A program made the translations under genes and the position numbers. From JACQFK01 sp964619955 (GTDB taxonomy: Bacteria > Planctomycetota > MHYJ01 > JACPRB01): a stretch of DNA of 64,000 nucleotides. Each line of letters starts with the position of its first letter. The stretch's first letter is position 1. This document shows, piece by piece, positions 60,942-64,000 of the stretch. The DNA lies in assembly GCA_964619955.1 (NCBI GenBank), contig CAZUJF010000001.1, positions 304,841-368,840 of the forward strand, in the 5' to 3' direction. The notes beneath the pieces are model-generated. The model ran no database searches. It saw only the letters and a program-made list of their open reading frames with translations, and was not told where the DNA came from.

Positions 60942-61988
60942 ATGCGGCTTTTCACGCTGTTCATCCTGGCCCTCTGCTCGGGCTGCCTGATCGAGCCGGC
61001 ACCGGAGGGCCGTTCCAGGAGCAAGACGAGTTCCACGCGCCCGCCGCGCCCGGTGACGGGACCCCAGGACGTCGAAGATCTGAAGGACAACCCGCTGCCG
61101 CCGCTCTCCGCCGAGCCGGCCTGGCGGGATCTCGTCCAGCACACCCGGCTGCTGCCTCCCGCGCGGATCCTGCATCCGGCGCCGTCCGCCGACGGCAAAT
61201 TCGTCGCCTACGCCACCAGCGAATTCGGTCCGAAAACGCAGATCGTCGTTCGGGACGCGGCCGCGGCGACCTCGGTCCAGGTCACGCTCAACGGCGGGGA
61301 GAACCTTTTTCCGCGGATCTCCCCCTGCGGCAGACTCGTCGCCTACGCGTCCAACCGGGAAGGGAACTGGGACATCTACCTCGCGCGCCTCGATGCCCCC
61401 GCCGTCGTGACCCAGGTGACGCTGGAGGGGACGGACGACATCTGCCCGGCCTGGTCGCCGGACGGAAAACGGCTCGTTTATGCCAGCCGCACGGGCGAGG
61501 GCCCCTGGCAGATCGTCCTGACGGACATCGCCAGCCGCGTGAAGACCTTTCTCGGAGCGGGACTCTATCCGGACTGGTCGCCGGACCCGAAGGACCCCTG
61601 GATCTGTTTTCAATCGCAACCGCGCGACGCGGGCGGCCGCAGCGCCGTCTGGGTCGTCCGTCCGGACGGCACGGGCCTCCGTGAAATCGCCGGCGACAAG
61701 GGCCGGACCTGGTCGGCCCTGCACCCGCGCTATTCCCCGTGCGGGAAATGGATCGTCTATGCGAGCCTGCGCAAGAGCCCGGAGGCCCGGCTTTTCGGCG
61801 CGCCGGCGGACGCCGACGACCTCTGGATCATCCGCCCGGATGGGACCTGCGAGATGCGCCTGACCGAGGAGCCGTCCGGGGAGAGCTGGCCCGCCTGGGG
61901 CGGCGGCCGCATCTTCTTCATCTCGACCCGCGACGGGGCCCGGAATCTCTACTCGCTGGGCGTGAAGCCCCTGGAGGACCACCCATGA
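60942..61988 (+). CDS. TolB-like WD40/PD40 beta-propeller lipoprotein
   Basis: 348 residues; GGGGAGG 8 nt before ATG 60942. Lipobox CSGC (Cys14) in MRLFTLFILALCSGCLIEP. Repeated propeller motifs: APSADGKFVAYATSEFG, FPRISPCGRLVAYASNREGNWDIYLA, CPAWSPDGKRLVYASRTGEGPW and HPRYSPCGKWIVYAS. Like the PD40 part of TolB but without Tol-Pal neighbours, so it is probably another outer protein-binding propeller. The next gene ATG overlaps its stop. Confidence 0.8.
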   Translation: MRLFTLFILALCSGCLIEPAPEGRSRSKTSSTRPPRPVTGPQDVEDLKDNPLPPLSAEPAWRDLVQHTRLLPPARILHPAPSADGKFVAYATSEFGPKTQIVVRDAAAATSVQVTLNGGENLFPRISPCGRLVAYASNREGNWDIYLARLDAPAVVTQVTLEGTDDICPAWSPDGKRLVYASRTGEGPWQIVLTDIASRVKTFLGAGLYPDWSPDPKDPWICFQSQPRDAGGRSAVWVVRPDGTGLREIAGDKGRTWSALHPRYSPCGKWIVYASLRKSPEARLFGAPADADDLWIIRPDGTCEMRLTEEPSGESWPAWGGGRIFFISTRDGARNLYSLGVKPLEDHP

Positions 61989-62692
61989 GCCGCGCCGCCG
62001 CCGTCGCGTTCCTCGCGCTGCTTGCGGGCGGCTGCGAGATCTTCGAGAGCTGGAAATACAAGAGCTACCCGCCCAACCCGTTTCCCGACATCAAGGTGGT
62101 CGCGGTGTTTCCGGTCATGAACCAGACCAAGGACGCCACGATCGACGGCGACGAATTCGCGAACATCCTGGCCAACGAACTCGCCAAGTTCTCGGGCTTC
62201 CGCCCGATCCGGCCCCAGATGCTCCGCCAGGCCATGGCGCCGGGCGAGAAGGGGCCCTCCACGGTGGAGGAGGCCCTGCAATTCGGCCGGCGCCTGCAGG
62301 CCGACGCCATCCTGGCCTGCTCCGTGACGGACTACGACCCCTACATGCCCCCGAGGATTTCCGTCTCCGTGCAATTCCTCAGGGTTTCCGGCCGCCGGCT
62401 CTCCGGCGCCGACATCGACCGGCTCGTGCAATCCGCCTCCTGGAAACGCGGACCGTATCCGATGTCCAAGGATCGCGCCGGCCATTACGTGGCCTCGTTC
62501 GAGGACGTCTACGACGCCCATGAGGAGCGCATCCGCAGCGAACTCACCCAGTACGCGCAGGCGCAGGGGTCGGCCGACACCCCGTTCACCGAGGACCGGG
62601 AGTTCCTGGCGGTCCAGTCCCGCTATCTGCAGTTCGTGAGCAACCAGGTGATCAACCACATCCTGGAGGTCGCTCCCGTCGATGGACCCTAA
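61985..62692 (+). CDS. Lipoprotein of unknown function with GNA1162-like fold
   Basis: 235 residues from ATG 61985 (ATGA overlap). Lipobox AGGC (Cys16). Mature part begins with DIKVVAVFPVMNQTKDATIDGDEFANILANEL and contains QADAILACSVTDYDPY, resembling the CsgG/GNA1162-type outer-membrane lipoproteins in which PVMNxTxD... and ADAILxGxV are common. Co-translated with the propeller lipoprotein and overlapping xerC by 11 nt. A surface complex is plausible. Confidence 0.65.
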   Translation: MSRAAAVAFLALLAGGCEIFESWKYKSYPPNPFPDIKVVAVFPVMNQTKDATIDGDEFANILANELAKFSGFRPIRPQMLRQAMAPGEKGPSTVEEALQFGRRLQADAILACSVTDYDPYMPPRISVSVQFLRVSGRRLSGADIDRLVQSASWKRGPYPMSKDRAGHYVASFEDVYDAHEERIRSELTQYAQAQGSADTPFTEDREFLAVQSRYLQFVSNQVINHILEVAPVDGP

Positions 62693-63572
62693 GATCGAAT
62701 TCCTGCGGCACCTGCAGGCCGAACGCAACCTTTCCCCGCACACGATCCGCGCGTATGAGGGGGATCTGGAACGCTTCGCCCGCTTCCTCGGCTCCGGGGA
62801 GCTTCTCCTGGGCCCCTCGGCGACCGTCCTCAATGTGCGCCGCTTCCTCACGCAGCTTCATTCGGAGTCCTACCAGAAAAGCTCGATGGCCCGGACGCTG
62901 GCCTGCCTGCGGACCTTTTACGACTATTTCCTGAGAAACGGGCGGATCGGGATCAATCCCGTCCGGCCCGTCCGGACGCCCCGGCTCGACAAGAAGCTGC
63001 CGAAATTCCTCGAGGAAGGGGAGGTCCGCAGCCTGCTCGACGCGACCGTCGGGGACGCGTTCAACGACCTGCGCGATCGGGCGATGCTCGAAACGCTGTA
63101 CGGCGGCGGGCTCCGGGTCAGCGAAGCCATGGGGCTGGACCTCGGGGATCTGCAGCTGGAGCAGGGTTTCGCGGTGGTGCGGGGCAAGGGCGGCAAGGAG
63201 CGGCTCTCGCCCCTCGGAACGCAGGCCGGCAGCGCCCTGCGGTCCTATCTCCCGGAGCGCGCGCGCCGTACCGGGCACCTGAACGCCGGCACCGAGGCGG
63301 TGTTCATCAACAAGAACGGCACGCGCCTCAACGTGCGCAGCGTGGGACGCATCCTGTCGCGGCGGGCGTCCTTGGCGGGGATCCGGAAGGAGATCACCCC
63401 GCACACGCTGCGGCACAGCTTCGCGACGCATCTGCTGAATCGCGGCGCCGATTTGCGGGCGGTCCAAGAGCTGCTGGGTCATGCGAATCTCACGACGACC
63501 CAGATCTACACCCACGTGACCACCCATCGGTTGAAGGAAGTCTACGACCACGCCCATCCCCGCGCCCGTTGA
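62682..63572 (+). CDS. xerC: Tyrosine recombinase XerC
   Basis: 296 residues. N-terminal SAM-like DNA-binding domain (ERNLSPHTIRAYEGDLERF) and catalytic residues Arg145 (GGGLRVSEAM), Lys169 (RGKGGKER), His241 and Arg244 (HTLRHSFATH), His267 (LLGHANLTTTQ) and Tyr276 (IYTHV). The tail VYDHAHPRAR is XerC-like. Resolves chromosome dimers at dif. No integrase-associated mobile element is nearby, so this is the housekeeping copy. Starts inside the end of the lipoprotein gene. Confidence 0.92.
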   Translation: MDPKIEFLRHLQAERNLSPHTIRAYEGDLERFARFLGSGELLLGPSATVLNVRRFLTQLHSESYQKSSMARTLACLRTFYDYFLRNGRIGINPVRPVRTPRLDKKLPKFLEEGEVRSLLDATVGDAFNDLRDRAMLETLYGGGLRVSEAMGLDLGDLQLEQGFAVVRGKGGKERLSPLGTQAGSALRSYLPERARRTGHLNAGTEAVFINKNGTRLNVRSVGRILSRRASLAGIRKEITPHTLRHSFATHLLNRGADLRAVQELLGHANLTTTQIYTHVTTHRLKEVYDHAHPRAR

Positions 63573-63622
63573 AGGCGCAAAGACGGCGCTCTCGCGACTT
63601 CTTTCCGTGCCGAGTGCTCGGC

Positions 63623-63829
63623 TCAGGCCTGGGGCTTCGGAGCCCCGGCCTTGGCCGACTTGATCCGGATCCCGCTCGGGTCGGTGTACACCTTCACTTC
63701 GGTGGCGCCCCCGCACTTGGGGCAGCTCACCAGGTGGACGCCTTCCGCGATCGTGAAACGGATCAGACACTTCTGGCACAACCGACAGGGGATCGGCACA
63801 CTGCTACCCGGTCTAAGTTCCAGTGGCAC
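63623..63829 (-). CDS. Small zinc-ribbon protein
   Basis: 68 residues from GTG 63829, with AGGGAACC immediately upstream as a plausible Shine-Dalgarno (GTG 63799 is an alternative). Four-Cys core: CRLCQKCLIRF and LVSCPKCGGATEVKV. The tail is Lys-rich and low-complexity. Convergent with xerC, with a 50-bp gap. Function unknown. Confidence 0.6.
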   Translation of the reverse strand: MPLELRPGSSVPIPCRLCQKCLIRFTIAEGVHLVSCPKCGGATEVKVYTDPSGIRIKSAKAGAPKPQA

Positions 63830-64000
63830 GGTTCCCTATCCCTGTTGCGGTTCCAAGCTGTGACCCGCGTATTCTAGGCCTCTCCGGTCGCCAGTCAACG
63901 ACGATATCCCCATCGTTTAGATCTCATGAAACTACTCTCAGATCGGTTTAGAGTCCCCACCTCGGGGATCAGCAAACCCCTCGCCTTCAGGCGACTGGGA
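63830..64000. other. Terminal 171 bases: no gene, several hairpins
   Basis: No coding frame is convincing. Inverted repeats include TCCCC-ACCTC-GGGGA, CGCC-TTCA-GGCG and GATCT/AGATC, and the block is bracketed by GTCGCC and GGCGAC. The last 100 bases could be a structured RNA or leader for a gene beyond the right edge; nothing known is recognised. Confidence 0.3.

Noticed and set aside
60942..61988. True TolB of the Tol-Pal system
   Set aside because: No tolQ, tolR, tolA or pal is nearby and the protein is a lipoprotein; PD40 propellers are common outside Tol.
62682..63572. Integrase of a mobile element
   Set aside because: The C-terminal VYDHAHPRAR and HTLRHSFATH match XerC, and no att site, tRNA or phage genes are nearby.
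1..64000. tRNA, rRNA, CRISPR arrays, insertion sequences or BGC-type clusters
   Set aside because: No cloverleaf, spaced direct repeats, transposase or inverted-repeat-bounded element was seen on reading both strands.

Overview
The window is a GC-rich bacterial chromosome segment with dense, short-spaced genes. The gene content points to a Planctomycetota (PVC superphylum) bacterium. It has three sets of PVC-type dehydrogenase/cytochrome proteins with HEAT repeats and CxxCH hemes, lipoprotein-type sulfatases, a ceramidase-like lipoprotein, DUF1080, DUF6807 and LamG proteins, several four-cysteine zinc-ribbon miniproteins and a PknB-like kinase. A Kdo hydroxylase and LPS-type glycosyltransferases indicate a Gram-negative envelope with LPS. 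I cannot name the species. No tRNA, rRNA, CRISPR array, IS element or prophage was recognised.

Layout. 1-4.8 kb (minus): a truncated secreted protein, two tandem paralogous secreted alpha/beta hydrolases and a PA14 protein. 4.8-24.8 kb: exported catabolic genes for polysaccharide or glycoconjugate breakdown, including PVC dehydrogenases in three different gene architectures, a ceramidase-like lipoprotein, two sulfatases, DUF6807, DUF1080 and FG-GAP proteins, a LamG protein and a YdjC-type deacetylase. 24.8-29.5 kb: a divergent LPS-core locus with a GT9 heptosyltransferase (probable CTG start), a Kdo hydroxylase, a WaaE-like GT2, and a GT2 fused to a Kdo/InaA-type kinase. 29.6-31.3 kb: two consecutive genes with in-frame TGA codons that are best read as selenoproteins: a thioredoxin-like protein with UPPC and a DUF1579-like protein ending in a YHS/TRASH-like motif with Cys-Sec-x-x-Cys. 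Each has a hairpin with a GG-starting 3-nt loop 24-26 nt after the TGA, as expected of a bacterial SECIS. 31.3-38 kb: a SpoU methyltransferase, a candidate small RNA, a phosphodiesterase with hemE and hemG, AmrS and small proteins. 38-51.2 kb: a complete nuoA-N operon for respiratory complex I, with nuoE and nuoF fused. 51.3-64 kb: a DUF350 protein, planctomycete-type secreted proteins, a Ser/Thr kinase, a DUF374 acyltransferase, a stand-alone MshEN protein, a VWA protein, trxB, a purine nucleoside phosphorylase, a TolB-like propeller lipoprotein with a partner lipoprotein, and xerC.

How the parts fit together. The first third suggests extracytoplasmic breakdown of sulfated or complex glycans coupled to cytochromes. 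The complex I operon handles NADH oxidation, and hemE/hemG supply heme for the many cytochromes. Thioredoxin reductase (trxB) is a possible electron source for cytosolic thiol chemistry, but both selenoproteins have export signals, so their reductant is unknown. The most interesting content is the pair of adjacent selenoproteins. Secondary points are a recurrent -10-like box 6-9 nt before start codons (possible leaderless transcripts), the GT2-kinase fusion and the orphan + strand terminator/small RNA at 32.1-32.2 kb.
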